Below are positions 31,188-40,714 of a DNA stretch of 44,184 bases, piece after piece. Where the stretch lies: positions 1 through 44,184 of the forward strand of contig CABXUA010000008.1 in assembly GCA_902515355.1 (NCBI GenBank), in the 5' to 3' direction. The stretch comes from an uncultured Pelagibacteraceae bacterium. GTDB lineage: Bacteria > Pseudomonadota > Alphaproteobacteria > Pelagibacterales > Pelagibacteraceae. Below the pieces are notes generated by a model. The model saw only the letters and a program-made list of their open reading frames with translations. It made no database searches and was not told where the DNA came from. Both the position numbers and the translations under genes were made by a program. Every line of letters starts with the position of its first letter. The first letter of the stretch is position 1.

Positions 31188-31505
31188 TTACTTTAAAGAT
31201 TTTTCTTTAAGCAGATTTAATAACTCTCCTTTTTCGAACATTTCTTTTACTATATCACATCCTCCTATAAACTCACCTTTAATATAAAGTTGAGGGATAG
31301 TTGGCCAGTCGCTAAAATCTTTTATTCCTTGCCTCAAATTTTGATTTTCTAAAACATTGATACTTTTAAAATTTACATTTAAATGTTTTAATACATTTGC
31401 TACAGCCATCGAAAAACCACACTGGGGCGCATCAGGAGTTCCTTTCATGAAAAGACAAATATCATTTTTTTGAACTATATCTTTTATTTCATTTTGAATA
31501 TTCAT
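31188..31505 (-). CDS. grxD: Monothiol glutaredoxin, Grx4 family
   Basis: 105-residue glutaredoxin with the CGFS active site (C29) in MKGTPDAPQCGFS, then WPTIPQLYIKGEFIGGCDIV, which holds the glutathione-binding cis-Pro and GGCD. CGFS proteins bind a bridged [2Fe-2S] cluster with glutathione and pass it on, commonly with BolA. Its ATG overlaps the bolA stop by 4 bp, and it is the last gene of the minus-strand chain starting with sfsA. Confidence 0.96.
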   Translation of the reverse strand: MNIQNEIKDIVQKNDICLFMKGTPDAPQCGFSMAVANVLKHLNVNFKSINVLENQNLRQGIKDFSDWPTIPQLYIKGEFIGGCDIVKEMFEKGELLNLLKEKSLK

Positions 31506-31738
31506 ATTTTTTTTTCAACAGTCTTAAAGGAAAATGCATGTAGTTCATTTCCCATTTTCCCTTTTAGTGATTTATAAACTAATTTATGTTGTTCAATCTT
31601 TGACTTACCATTAAATATTTTAGAAGATATAGTTGCTGAATAATGATTATTATCACCAGCTAGATCTTTGATTTCAACAATAGCATCAGGAATTGATTCT
31701 TTGATTAAATTAGTTATTTCTTTTTCTGATAAGGACAT
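31502..31738 (-). CDS. BolA family protein
   Basis: 78-residue BolA-fold protein. The sequence NLIKESIPDAIVEIKDLAGD, HYSATISSKIFNGKSKIEQH and VYKSLKGKMGNELHAFSFKT is the entire family core, including the C-terminal histidine. BolA proteins pair with CGFS glutaredoxins around a [2Fe-2S] cluster, and grxD follows directly with an overlap. The stop codon of purL overlaps its ATG by one base. IbaG-type short BolA is the closest fit. Confidence 0.93.
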   Translation of the reverse strand: MSLSEKEITNLIKESIPDAIVEIKDLAGDNNHYSATISSKIFNGKSKIEQHKLVYKSLKGKMGNELHAFSFKTVEKKI

Positions 31739-33918
31739 TAGTAGTTATAATACCATTTATTATTAATTTTAGACAGTTCTTTAATATCAATATTAAATTC
31801 TCCAGCAAGTTCAAAATTGTCTTTTTGAGTAACACCTATCATTTCGTGAAAAATATTGTTTTTTTTGAATAAATCTTTAACTTTATTTAAATTATTTTTA
31901 TCTATCTCAACCAAGTATCTTCCTTGATCCTCACCAAAAAAATACTCAAATATGTTGTTTAAATTTTTAGGCTTTTCAATTTTAACCCCTAAACTAGAAT
32001 CTATACTCATTTCAGCTAAACTTACTATAGTACCACCAGCAGAAACATCATGAACAGATAAAGCTAAATTTTGCTTTATAAGTTCTAAAACAAATTCACC
32101 ATTATTTTTTTCATTCGTTAAATTAATTTCTGGAGGTGGTCCTTCGTTAATTGATAATATCTCATTTGAAAAAGCGCTTTGATATAAATGACCAAAAGTT
32201 TTACCAATCAACAAAACTGAGTTTCCAGCTTTTTTAAATAGGTGGTTTATTTTTTTTTCTGGCTTTTGAATTATTCCGACACCACCAATAACTGGAGTAG
32301 GAAAGATATTTTTTTTGTTAGTGCCATTATAAAAAGAAACATTTCCTGAAACTACAGGATAATCTAAATATTCACATGCTTCTTTGATTCCAATAATTGT
32401 CTCGGCGAATTGACCCATTATTTCCGGATTTTCAGGATTTCCAAAATTTAAACAGTTTGTAATTGCAATAGGTTTAGCCCCCATAGAGATTAAATTTCTC
32501 CAATTTTCACAAACAATTTGTTTACCTCCAGTGATAGGGTGTGATTTGCAGTAATTAGCGGAAGAGTCAACAGCAACGGCTATGGCTTTATTTTTTTTAT
32601 GTATTCTTATTATAGCAGCATCGCTTCCAGATTTTTGAATTGTATCGCACATCACCATCTGATCGTACTGTTCAGTTATCCATTTTTTGTTAGAGTGATT
32701 TGACGAAGAGATAATCTTTAAAAAACTTTCTTTAAAATTTATTTTTTTTAAATTTTTAAAGTTTGCTTCTTTTTTAGGTAGTTCTGTTTTTGTCCATTTT
32801 CTTTCATACTGAGGAGCTTTAGATGACAAAGCTTCTATAGGTATGTCTGCTACTAGATCTTTTTTATAATGCAGTTTAAGTTTTTTGGTTTCTATTGTTT
32901 TTCCTATAACTACAAAATCTAAGTCCCATTTATCAAATATTTTTTTAGCTTCATTTTCTTTTCCATCTTCTAAAATAATTAACATTCTTTCTTGACTTTC
33001 TGAGAGCATCATTTCATATGGTGTCATCTTTTCTTCCCTACAAGGCACTTTATCTAAATTAATTTCTATCCCTAAATCTCCTTTAAAAGCCATCTCTACA
33101 CTTGAGGAAGTTAGCCCAGCCGCACCCATGTCTTGAATAGATATTATTGAGTTATCTTTCATTAATTCTAGGCAAGCTTCCATAAGTAATTTTTCAGTAA
33201 AAGGATCTCCCACTTGGACTGTAGGTTTTTTTTCCTCCGAGTCGTCATCGAACTCTGCTGATGCCATAGACGCTCCATGAATACCATCTCGACCTGTCTT
33301 AGAACCAACGTAGACAACAGATTTACCTATTCCCTTTGCTTTTGAATAAAAAATTTTGTTCTTTTTTACATGACCAACCGCCATTGCGTTTACTAATATA
33401 TTCTCATTATATGTTTTATTAAATTTTGTTTCTCCCGCTACAGTTGGTATCCCTATACAATTACCGTAACCACCTATTCCAGAAACAACTCCATGTAATA
33501 GATTTCTAGTTTTTGTGTTTTCAGGTGATCCGAAATGAATAGAGTTTAATAATGCTATAGGTCTTGCTCCCATTGTAAAAACATCTCTAAGTATCCCGCC
33601 CACACCAGTTGCTGCTCCTTGATAAGGTTCTATAAATGAAGGGTGATTATGACTTTCAATTTTAAAAACTATTGCATCTCCATCGCCTATGTCTACTATC
33701 CCAGCATTTTCCCCAGGACCTTGTATAACATTCTTATTTTTTGTCGGTAGCTTTTTTAAATGAATTTTAGAAGATTTATAAGAGCAATGTTCATTCCACA
33801 TTGCAGAAAAAATTCCAAGCTCTAAAATATTTGGTTCTCTTTGTAAAAGATTTTTAATTACCAAGAACTCATCTGCAGTAAGACCATGTTTTTCAATAAC
33901 TTCTTTAGTTATATTCAT
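31738..33918 (-). CDS. purL: Phosphoribosylformylglycinamidine synthase, PurL subunit
   Basis: ATP-dependent synthetase subunit of FGAM synthase, step four of purine synthesis. 726 residues is the small PurL form that needs PurQ and PurS, both encoded just upstream. Typical blocks are [12 protein letters not shown] near the N-terminus, [40 protein letters not shown], and [18 protein letters not shown]. The second half repeats the AIRS-like fold with SVHDVSAGG. It directly abuts purQ and overlaps bolA by one base. Confidence 0.97.
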   Translation of the reverse strand: MNITKEVIEKHGLTADEFLVIKNLLQREPNILELGIFSAMWNEHCSYKSSKIHLKKLPTKNKNVIQGPGENAGIVDIGDGDAIVFKIESHNHPSFIEPYQGAATGVGGILRDVFTMGARPIALLNSIHFGSPENTKTRNLLHGVVSGIGGYGNCIGIPTVAGETKFNKTYNENILVNAMAVGHVKKNKIFYSKAKGIGKSVVYVGSKTGRDGIHGASMASAEFDDDSEEKKPTVQVGDPFTEKLLMEACLELMKDNSIISIQDMGAAGLTSSSVEMAFKGDLGIEINLDKVPCREEKMTPYEMMLSESQERMLIILEDGKENEAKKIFDKWDLDFVVIGKTIETKKLKLHYKKDLVADIPIEALSSKAPQYERKWTKTELPKKEANFKNLKKINFKESFLKIISSSNHSNKKWITEQYDQMVMCDTIQKSGSDAAIIRIHKKNKAIAVAVDSSANYCKSHPITGGKQIVCENWRNLISMGAKPIAITNCLNFGNPENPEIMGQFAETIIGIKEACEYLDYPVVSGNVSFYNGTNKKNIFPTPVIGGVGIIQKPEKKINHLFKKAGNSVLLIGKTFGHLYQSAFSNEILSINEGPPPEINLTNEKNNGEFVLELIKQNLALSVHDVSAGGTIVSLAEMSIDSSLGVKIEKPKNLNNIFEYFFGEDQGRYLVEIDKNNLNKVKDLFKKNNIFHEMIGVTQKDNFELAGEFNIDIKELSKINNKWYYNY

Positions 33919-34596
33919 TTAATTTAATAGACTTGAAAAAAGACTAATGCCGTCATCTCCAGACACAGACTTTTCAATCATTCGTTCAGGGTGAGGCATC
34001 ATACCTAAAATATTCTTATTTTTGTTAAATATACCTGCAATACTATTTAAAGAACCATTAGGATTTGAATTCTGATTTATACTTCCTTTTTCATCACAGT
34101 ATTTAAATGCAATTAAGTTGTTATCTTCTAATTCTTTTAGATGATCTTTATTTGTAAAATAATTTCCCTCATTATGAGCAATATTAAGTTTAATTATTTG
34201 TCCTAGTTTATATTTCTTACAAAATTTATTATTTATGGCATTAACCCTAAGAGAGACATTTTTGTTAATAAATTTTAAATTCTTATTTCTTAACAAAGCT
34301 CCCTTTAGTAATCCAGTTTCTATTAAAATTTGAAATCCATTACAAACTCCCAAAACTAAACAACCTTCATTAGCAGCTTTTATAACTTCATTAATTATTC
34401 TTGACTTTGCTGCTATAGCACCAGATCTCAAATAATCGCCGTAAGAAAATCCTCCTGGTATTACAATTAAATCTGACTTGGGTAAATTAGTATCTTTATG
34501 CCAAACTAATTTGTTTTTAAATTGCATTTTTTCTAATGCAACGGCAATATCTCTATCGCAGTTAGATCCAGGAAATACGATAACAGATGAATTCAT
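33919..34596 (-). CDS. purQ: Phosphoribosylformylglycinamidine synthase, PurQ glutaminase subunit
   Basis: Supplies ammonia from glutamine to PurL. Class I amidotransferase: VIVFPGSNCDRDIA at the start, IPGGFSYGDYLRSGAIAA, the nucleophile in VLGVCNGFQIL, and the C-terminal MMPHPERM with catalytic His and Glu. I start at the ATG at 34596, one base after the purS stop and at the family's normal N-terminus; the frame is open to a TTG at 34626 that would overlap purS. 225 residues fits PurQ. Confidence 0.95.
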   Translation of the reverse strand: MNSSVIVFPGSNCDRDIAVALEKMQFKNKLVWHKDTNLPKSDLIVIPGGFSYGDYLRSGAIAAKSRIINEVIKAANEGCLVLGVCNGFQILIETGLLKGALLRNKNLKFINKNVSLRVNAINNKFCKKYKLGQIIKLNIAHNEGNYFTNKDHLKELEDNNLIAFKYCDEKGSINQNSNPNGSLNSIAGIFNKNKNILGMMPHPERMIEKSVSGDDGISLFSSLLN

Positions 34597-34597
34597 T

Positions 34598-34837
34598 TTA
34601 TAATTTAGAAATTTTAAAATCTTCAATAATTAAATTTGCTAATAATTTTTTACACATTTCATCAACTTTATCCTTGGCTATTTTTTCATCATTTTCATTT
34701 ATATCCACCTCAAAATACTTTCCTTGACGAAGATCTCTTAGTGTTTTCATGCCCATATCCTGTAAAGTTTGTTGAACAACTTTACCTTGAGGATCTAGTA
34801 CATCTTTTTTCAAAGTGACTGTAACTGAAAATTTCAA
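34598..34837 (-). CDS. purS: Phosphoribosylformylglycinamidine synthase, PurS subunit
   Basis: 79-residue bridging subunit that holds PurL and PurQ together. KFSVTVTLKKDVLDPQGKVV, LGM-type centre (DMGMKTLRDLRQGKYFEVDI) and CKKLLANLIIEDFKI are the full family pattern. Translation seems to start at TTG (34837), because the conserved first strand begins at once and no ATG precedes it. It lies 1 bp after purC and 1 bp before purQ, matching the usual purC-S-Q-L order. Confidence 0.94.
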   Translation of the reverse strand: MKFSVTVTLKKDVLDPQGKVVQQTLQDMGMKTLRDLRQGKYFEVDINENDEKIAKDKVDEMCKKLLANLIIEDFKISKL

Positions 34838-34838
34838 T

Positions 34839-35624
34839 TTATTTTTTCTTGATATCTACCGATTTAGGTTTTCCGAATTTGACTTCGCTAATGTTAGTTT
34901 CTTCTGGCATTATACCCAATCTTCTTGCTACTTCTTGATATGCTTGAATAATATTACCTAAATCCTTTCTAAATCTATCTTTATCTAATTTTCGCTCACT
35001 TTTAATATCCCAAAGCCTACAAGTATCAGGACTAATTTCATCAGCTAAAACTATTTCTTGTTTATCCTTTTCCCATACTTTTCCATATTCTAGTTTGAAA
35101 TCTACCAACTTTATTCCAACACCTCTAAACATTCCTTGCAATAAATCATTTATTCTATGAGTTGTTTTATCTATTAAATCTATTTCATCCTTTTTTGCCC
35201 AACCAAAAGCAAATATATGCTCTTTAGATACAACCGGATCACCTAAATCATCATTTTTGTAGCAATATTCTAGTAAAGGAGTTTCAAAAACAGTACCGTC
35301 TGCTATTCCTAATCTTTTTGAAAGTGAACCAGTAGCTATATTTCTTACAATGAATTCTATTGGAAAAATTTCAGCATGTTTAATAAGTTGCTCTCTCATA
35401 TTTAATCTTTTAACTAAATGAGTTTTTACTCCACATTGATTTAAATTAGTTAATATATGTTCAGATATTCTATTATTAAGAACACCCTTTCCTTCTACGT
35501 TTGCTTTTTTTAAATTGTTAAAAGCTGTTGCGTCATCTTTAAAATGTTGAATTACAAGACCTTTTTCTTTAGTCTCGTAAATTATCTTAGCTTTACCTTC
35601 GTATAGTTTTTTTCCTTTATTCAT
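34839..35624 (-). CDS. purC: SAICAR synthetase
   Basis: Phosphoribosylaminoimidazole-succinocarboxamide synthase, joining aspartate to CAIR with ATP. The N-terminal [14 protein letters not shown] strand, [30 protein letters not shown] and [13 protein letters not shown] are typical PurC blocks. 261 residues is normal. It lies 5 bp downstream of purB and 1 bp upstream of purS in the same minus-strand chain. Confidence 0.97.
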   Translation of the reverse strand: MNKGKKLYEGKAKIIYETKEKGLVIQHFKDDATAFNNLKKANVEGKGVLNNRISEHILTNLNQCGVKTHLVKRLNMREQLIKHAEIFPIEFIVRNIATGSLSKRLGIADGTVFETPLLEYCYKNDDLGDPVVSKEHIFAFGWAKKDEIDLIDKTTHRINDLLQGMFRGVGIKLVDFKLEYGKVWEKDKQEIVLADEISPDTCRLWDIKSERKLDKDRFRKDLGNIIQAYQEVARRLGIMPEETNISEVKFGKPKSVDIKKK

Positions 35625-35629
35625 AAAAT

Positions 35630-36925
35630 TTATTTTTTCAAACTTCTATTGAAAATTATATTAATTCTTCTTGTATGGTAACTAAAATTAAATAGTTTTT
35701 TCAATTTATTAACAGGTATTTTGTCATTAATTTTATTGTCATTTAATAAGTTTTTATAAAACGAGGATTTGTTACTCCAAGATTTCATAGCATTTTTTTG
35801 AACTAGCCTGTAAGCTTCTTCCCTTGAAACTCCTTGACTAGTCAGTTCTAGCATTACTCGTTGCGAAAAAAATAAACCATTAGTTAAATTTAAATTTTTT
35901 AACATATTCTTTTGATAAATATTCATATTTTTTATTATCTCGTTGAGTCTGTTTAAGGCAAAATCCAAAGCTATTGTTGTATCAGGACCAATATTTCTTT
36001 CTACGCTAGAATGAGATATGTCTCTTTCGTGCCAAAGTGCAACATTTTCTAAAGCGGGTATGACACTTGACCGAATTAATCTAGCAAGACCAGTTAAATT
36101 TTCACTTAAAATTGGATTTTTTTTGTGGGGCATCGCAGATGATCCTTTTTGTTTTTTTCCAAAAAATTCTTCCACTTCTAAAACTTCTGTTCTTTGTAAA
36201 TGTCTGATTTCGATTGAGAGTCTCTCTATAGAGCTTGCTATTATAGAAAGAGTAGAAAAATATTGTGCATGCCTATCTCTAGGAATAACTTGGGTTGAAA
36301 CCGGTTCTATTTTTAATTTCAACTTTTTAGCTACATATCCCTCGACTCTAGGATCTACATTCGCAAATGTTCCAACTGCACCAGATATTGCGCATGTAGA
36401 GATTTCTTTAATCGAATCTTCTAATCTTTTTTTATTTCTTAAAAATTCTTGATAAAAAGTTAACATTTTTAATCCAAACGTAATTGGTTCAGCATGAATC
36501 CCATGGCTTCTGCCAATACATAAAGTGAACTTGTGTTTTAAAGATTGCTTTTTTAATGAAGTTAATAAAATATTAAGATCTCTTAATAAAATTTCTCCAG
36601 ATTGTTTTAATTGTAGATTAAAACAAGTGTCTAAAACATCTGAAGAAGTCATACCTTTATGTAGATGCCTAGCTTCTTTTCCTACCTTTTCATTGATTGA
36701 CGTCAAGAAAGCAATAACGTCATGTTTAACTTTTTTTTCAATTTGGTGAATTCTTTTTACATTAATTTTTGCTTTTAATTTTATTTTTTTTGCAACACCG
36801 CTTGGAATTATTTTAAATTTTTCCATAGCTTCTGCTGCGACTATCTCGATTTTTAACCAAAGATTATATTTGTTTTCTTCTTCCCAAATACCTTTCATTT
36901 CTTTTCTTGAATATCTTTCTATCAT
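35630..36925 (-). CDS. purB: Adenylosuccinate lyase
   Basis: Removes fumarate from SAICAR and from adenylosuccinate. Fumarase/aspartase superfamily: [26 protein letters not shown] with a catalytic histidine, and the signature loop [15 protein letters not shown]. 431 residues is normal. It begins [20 protein letters not shown], the typical N-terminus. The ATG overlaps the map stop (ATGA), and purC follows after 5 bp. It is one of five purine genes in a row. Confidence 0.97.
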   Translation of the reverse strand: MIERYSRKEMKGIWEEENKYNLWLKIEIVAAEAMEKFKIIPSGVAKKIKLKAKINVKRIHQIEKKVKHDVIAFLTSINEKVGKEARHLHKGMTSSDVLDTCFNLQLKQSGEILLRDLNILLTSLKKQSLKHKFTLCIGRSHGIHAEPITFGLKMLTFYQEFLRNKKRLEDSIKEISTCAISGAVGTFANVDPRVEGYVAKKLKLKIEPVSTQVIPRDRHAQYFSTLSIIASSIERLSIEIRHLQRTEVLEVEEFFGKKQKGSSAMPHKKNPILSENLTGLARLIRSSVIPALENVALWHERDISHSSVERNIGPDTTIALDFALNRLNEIIKNMNIYQKNMLKNLNLTNGLFFSQRVMLELTSQGVSREEAYRLVQKNAMKSWSNKSSFYKNLLNDNKINDKIPVNKLKKLFNFSYHTRRINIIFNRSLKK

Positions 36926-37698
36926 GATGAGTATGGAGGAAAATCTAAACCTTTGTTTGATAAGGTAAAAACTTCGTATCCATCATTTTTTATACCAACA
37001 GTGTGTTCAAATTGTGCTGATAGTTTTTTATCCTTCGTTACAGCAGTCCAACCATCATTCAAAACTTTGGTCTCGTAATTTCCCTCATTTACCATTGGCT
37101 CTATAGTAAATATCATTCCTGGTTCAAGTTTAGCTCCTGTACCTTTTTTTCCATAGTGTAATACATTAGGATCTTCATGAAATTTTTTTCCTATTCCATG
37201 ACCGCAAAAATCTCTTACAATTGAGAAACCTCTTTTTTCAACATAATTTTGTATTGTTGACCCTATATCTCCTAAAAATATATCTTTATTTAATATTTTG
37301 ATTGACTCCATCATTGCCTGGTAAGTTGTTTGTACAAGATTTTTTGCTTTAATAGAAACTTCGCCAACAAAAAACATTCTGCTAGTATCTCCGTGCCAAT
37401 TATTTTTGTAGGCAGTTACATCTACATTTATTATATCTCCATCATTAAGAACTTTATCTCCAGGGATACCATGGCAAACTATATGGTTAGCAGATATACA
37501 ACAAGATTTTGGATATCCTCTATAATATAAAGGTGCAGAGTATGCTCCATTATCATTTATAAATTCGTAACAAATGGTATCAATTTTTTTGGTATTAATT
37601 CCAGGTTTTATTATTTTCGTAATTTCATCAAGTGCTCCAGATGCTATGGTGCCTGCTTCTCTTGTTTTATCAAATGCTTCTTGAAAATCTTTACCCAT
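36922..37698 (-). CDS. map: Methionine aminopeptidase, type I
   Basis: Removes the initiator methionine from nascent proteins. All five metal ligands are present: D93, D104, H167, E200 and E231, each four positions before their E. coli counterparts, in VDVTAYKNNWHGDT, GHGIGKKFHE, IEPMV and FEHTV. H76 in CHGIPG is also kept. 258 residues; no N-terminal zinc-finger extension. The start overlaps the sfsA end by 8 bp and the stop overlaps purB by 4 bp. Confidence 0.97.
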   Translation of the reverse strand: MGKDFQEAFDKTREAGTIASGALDEITKIIKPGINTKKIDTICYEFINDNGAYSAPLYYRGYPKSCCISANHIVCHGIPGDKVLNDGDIINVDVTAYKNNWHGDTSRMFFVGEVSIKAKNLVQTTYQAMMESIKILNKDIFLGDIGSTIQNYVEKRGFSIVRDFCGHGIGKKFHEDPNVLHYGKKGTGAKLEPGMIFTIEPMVNEGNYETKVLNDGWTAVTKDKKLSAQFEHTVGIKNDGYEVFTLSNKGLDFPPYSS

Positions 37699-38392
37699 TA
37701 ATTTTTAATTTAATTTCTTTATTTAGTTTTATTCCTTTTGAACTAAATTTACAATCATAGCAAAGTACTTTTACATTTTTTTTTATAGCATATGTTAATA
37801 CTTCAAAATATTTAGGATCCAAATCTTTAGCAATTTTAAAAGAATTACAATCTTCTCTTTGTATAACAAAAAGAATATAAGCGTTATATCCTTTATCTAA
37901 AGAATTTATCAATTCATGTAAGTGCTTTTTACCTCTCTCTGTGATTGCATCAGGAAACTCTGCTAAGCTTTTCTCTCTTACAAGAGTGACATTTTTTACT
38001 TCCAAAAAAGATTTTTTGTTATTATCATTTAACAAAAAATCGAACCTTGTATTTTGACCAAATTTTTGTTCTGGTTTAATCTGAACTTTTTTACTAAAAA
38101 AAGGAATTAAATTTTTTTTCAAACCCTCAAGCACGATCTTATTAGTAAGATGAGTATTTACTCCTACCTTGTTGCCATTTACCTCAATTATTTGCAAAGT
38201 ATACCTTAATTTTCTTTTTTTGTTATTAGACTCAGAAATCCATACTTTATTATTTTTTTTTAATAAACCCATCATTGATCCTGAATTAGGACAATGGGCA
38301 GTTACTAATTTATTTTTTACTTTTATATCTACAAAAAAACGTTTGTATCTTTTTATTAAAACACCTGGTATTAATTCATTCTCAAAATTCAT
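37691..38392 (-). CDS. sfsA: SfsA family nuclease-like protein
   Basis: Sugar fermentation stimulation family; members have an OB-like N-terminal domain and a PD-(D/E)XK nuclease-like core. TAHCPNSGSMMGLL near residue 35, NTRFDFLL followed by SFLEVKNVTLV (the D-ExK core) and FPDAITERGKKHLHEL are diagnostic. I start at the ATG at 38392 (233 residues); the frame is open to a TTG at 38407. It is the first gene of the nine-gene minus-strand chain and is divergent from the CinA-type gene, with 18 bp between starts. Confidence 0.93.
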   Translation of the reverse strand: MNFENELIPGVLIKRYKRFFVDIKVKNKLVTAHCPNSGSMMGLLKKNNKVWISESNNKKRKLRYTLQIIEVNGNKVGVNTHLTNKIVLEGLKKNLIPFFSKKVQIKPEQKFGQNTRFDFLLNDNNKKSFLEVKNVTLVREKSLAEFPDAITERGKKHLHELINSLDKGYNAYILFVIQREDCNSFKIAKDLDPKYFEVLTYAIKKNVKVLCYDCKFSSKGIKLNKEIKLKING

Positions 38393-38410
38393 ATTTAATT
38401 GTAACAAACT

Positions 38411-39172
38411 ATGAAGAATATTAAAAAAAAAAAAATTAATGCAGCTATATTAATTATAGGCAATGAAATTTTATCAGGAAGAACACAGGATTTGAATGTT
38501 TCTTTTCTTTCAGTTTGGTTAAATAAAAATTGTGGAATATCAGTAGAGGAAGTAAGAATAATTCCAGACTCAGAAAAAAAAATCATAAAAAATATTCAAA
38601 ATTTGAAAGGTAGATTTAATTACGTTTTTACCACCGGCGGTATTGGTCCTACCCATGACGATATTACGGCCATCTCTATGTCAAAAGCATTTAAGACCAA
38701 ATATGAATATCACAAGGAGGCTTATTCAATATTAGAGAAATATTATGGAAAAAAAAATTTCAATGATGGTAGGAAAAAAATGTCTAAAATGCCAAGAGGA
38801 TCTAGTTTGATTTATAATCCATCAAGCGCAGCACCAGGATTTATAATAAAGAATGTTTTTTGTTTACCAGGGGTCCCTTCAATTCTTAGATCAATGATAA
38901 CAAATGTGGAAAAATATTTAAAAAAAGGCTTGATCATAAAAAATAAGTCAATCAACGTTCACACCGTTGAAAGTGATATTTCTAAAGAATTAACAAAAAT
39001 ACAAAAAAAATATTTAAGAAAAGTAGATATTGGAAGCTACCCCTTTTTTAGATTAGGACGTATAGGTGTTTCTATTGTTTTAAGATCAAGTATTAAAAAA
39101 AAACTTGATTCATGTTTTTTTGATATTAAAAAAATGATTAAAAAGAAAAAATTAAAAGTTTTTAAAAATTAA
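38411..39172 (+). CDS. CinA N-terminal (molybdopterin-binding-like) domain protein
   Basis: 253 residues matching the COG1058 domain of CinA: AAILIIGNEILSGRTQDLN at the start, VFTTGGIGPTHDDITA in the middle and FCLPGVPSILRSM near residue 160. The C-terminal PncC (NMN deamidase) domain of full CinA proteins is missing, as in many alphaproteobacteria with this single-domain form. The domain has been tied to ADP-ribose or pyridine-nucleotide hydrolysis in some proteins; function here is not certain. It sits 1 bp before the cyclotransferase-like gene. Confidence 0.88.
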   Translation: MKNIKKKKINAAILIIGNEILSGRTQDLNVSFLSVWLNKNCGISVEEVRIIPDSEKKIIKNIQNLKGRFNYVFTTGGIGPTHDDITAISMSKAFKTKYEYHKEAYSILEKYYGKKNFNDGRKKMSKMPRGSSLIYNPSSAAPGFIIKNVFCLPGVPSILRSMITNVEKYLKKGLIIKNKSINVHTVESDISKELTKIQKKYLRKVDIGSYPFFRLGRIGVSIVLRSSIKKKLDSCFFDIKKMIKKKKLKVFKN

Positions 39173-39173
39173 T

Positions 39174-39602
39174 ATGCTCTATTTTGCTTACGGAAGTAAT
39201 CTATTTCATAAACAAATGAAGAAACGTTGCAAAGATTCAATATATATAAAATGTTTTATATTAAAAAATTATAAACTATATTTTAGGAATAATTATTTGG
39301 GAGGAGGTGTTGCAGATATTCAGAAAAGAAAAAATCATAAAGTTTTAGGAGCTTTATATAAAATATCAAAAAAGGATGAAAAAAAATTAGATGTATATGA
39401 AAATTTTCCGAAAACTTATGTAAAGAAATATTTTCGAATTTCTGGAAAAAAAGTCATGTTTTATTATATGCCCAAAAAAACTAAATATAATCCACCGAGT
39501 AAAAGATATTTAAACTTAATACTTCAAGGTTATAAAGATTGTGGATGGAATAAAAAAATACTCTTAAAAACTATAAAAACTTTAAAACGTCGTCTAGTTT
39601 AA
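39174..39602 (+). CDS. Gamma-glutamylcyclotransferase-like (AIG2/GGCT fold) protein
   Basis: 142 residues. YFAYGSNLFHKQMKKRC at the start is the family's substrate loop (YGSNL), followed by YFRNNYLGGGVADI, VLGALYKISKKDEKKLDVYE with the probable catalytic glutamate, and NFPKTYVKKYF. This fold releases 5-oxoproline from gamma-glutamyl compounds in glutathione turnover, though bacterial members are poorly characterised. It lies 1 bp after the CinA-type gene. Its 3' end overlaps the convergent GT9 gene by 32 bp, the largest overlap seen here. Confidence 0.83.
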   Translation: MLYFAYGSNLFHKQMKKRCKDSIYIKCFILKNYKLYFRNNYLGGGVADIQKRKNHKVLGALYKISKKDEKKLDVYENFPKTYVKKYFRISGKKVMFYYMPKKTKYNPPSKRYLNLILQGYKDCGWNKKILLKTIKTLKRRLV

Positions 39603-40545
39603 TTTTTGAAACATCCTTTGAATCATACATTTGTTTACTATCTAATATTGTAATATTTTTTTGATCTGGTTTAAATTTTTTTGAGTTAGTTGGGCCGAAC
39701 AATACTATCATGGGCACCGAAGCTAGACTTATCATGTGCATTATTCCATTATCAATTGATACAGCTTTATCCAATCTAGTAGACAAAGCGGTTACAAGTG
39801 CAGGGCATGATAAAGAAGTATTTTGTTCAGGAAATAAAGCTCCTTTCATTTGTGATTTAATTTTTTCTATTATTATTTTATTTGACTTATCAATAAAGAA
39901 AACCGGCTTCTTGTTTTTTGACTGAACCTTTTTTGCTAAAGAAACAAACATGTTTAAGGGCCAACTTTTTTTTCTATACTCATTACCTTGAGTTAAGGAA
40001 AAACCAATGTATCCATTTTCTGGTAGCAATCTTTTTGACTCTTCTATGTACCGAGCAGGTAGCTGGTTTATTTGATACTTAATTCTTTCAATTTTTATAT
40101 TTAAAAAATTTTCTAAATTAAGTAACGTCATTTCAGAAATATTGTCTCTCTTAACAAATGAGAATTTATTTGAACAAAAATTGAATCCATAGGTTGAAGA
40201 ATAAAATTTTTTTGATGGAATTCTCTTTAATATTAAGGTGTTTCTAAATTTTGATTGTAGATCTATAATTAAGTCAAATTCATTTATCTTTAAATTTAAG
40301 AAATTTTTCTTAGCGCTCAACAAATGCCACCATCTAAAACCAAAATATTTTAATTTTAAATCTAGTGTTTCTAAATTTTTAATACCATACTCTTTTAATT
40401 TTTTGGAAAAATGGTTTTCATGCGCACTTAGGTAATAAAATTTATAATGCTTAAAATAATTTTGTAAGCTTAAAATAAGTGGAAAAAGCTGAATTGAATC
40501 TCCTAGACCTCCACCTGAATTATAGATCAATATCTTTTTATTCAT
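39571..40545 (-). CDS. Glycosyltransferase family 9 (heptosyltransferase-like)
   Basis: 324 residues. ILIYNSGGGLGDSIQLFPLI at the start and SIDNGIMHMISLASVPMIVL with LFGPTNSKKFKP near residue 265 mark GT9; the DNGxMH reading replaces the usual DTGxMH. FSLTQGNEYRKKSWPLNMF is the KxWP block. It is probably a surface-glycan or LPS-core sugar transferase. It differs clearly from the GT9 at 5229-6164, so it is not a recent duplicate. The coding strand faces away from tRNA-Leu, 66 bp off. Confidence 0.83.
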   Translation of the reverse strand: MNKKILIYNSGGGLGDSIQLFPLILSLQNYFKHYKFYYLSAHENHFSKKLKEYGIKNLETLDLKLKYFGFRWWHLLSAKKNFLNLKINEFDLIIDLQSKFRNTLILKRIPSKKFYSSTYGFNFCSNKFSFVKRDNISEMTLLNLENFLNIKIERIKYQINQLPARYIEESKRLLPENGYIGFSLTQGNEYRKKSWPLNMFVSLAKKVQSKNKKPVFFIDKSNKIIIEKIKSQMKGALFPEQNTSLSCPALVTALSTRLDKAVSIDNGIMHMISLASVPMIVLFGPTNSKKFKPDQKNITILDSKQMYDSKDVSKIKLDDVLKFL

Positions 40546-40611
40546 TAATAATTATTACTTTATAAGATTAAAAAAATAATATAAACGTATTTACATAATT
40601 AACAAGAATGT

Positions 40612-40697
40612 GCCCTCGTGGTGAAATTGGTAGACACAAAGGACTTAAAATCCTTGCCCTTTTGGGAGTGCCAGTTCGAGTCTGGCCGAGGGCACCA
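40612..40697 (+). tRNA. tRNA-Leu (anticodon UAA)
   Basis: 86 nt with encoded CCA. The acceptor stem GCCCTCG pairs fully with CGAGGGC, the discriminator is A. The anticodon stem AAGGA/TCCTT closes the loop CTTAAAA, with anticodon TAA at 40646-40648. A long variable arm (GCCCTTTTGGGAGT) and TTCGAGT T-loop follow, as in class II tRNAs. Reads UUA and UUG, the main leucine codons in this AT-rich genome. nadK begins 17 bp downstream and may be cotranscribed. Confidence 0.97.
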
Positions 40698-40714
40698 AAA
40701 AATAGTTTTATACA

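Noticed and set aside
36018-36452. A 144-codon plus-strand frame inside purB
   Set aside because: purB is a full-length, strongly conserved gene on the other strand. The frame has no recognisable domain.
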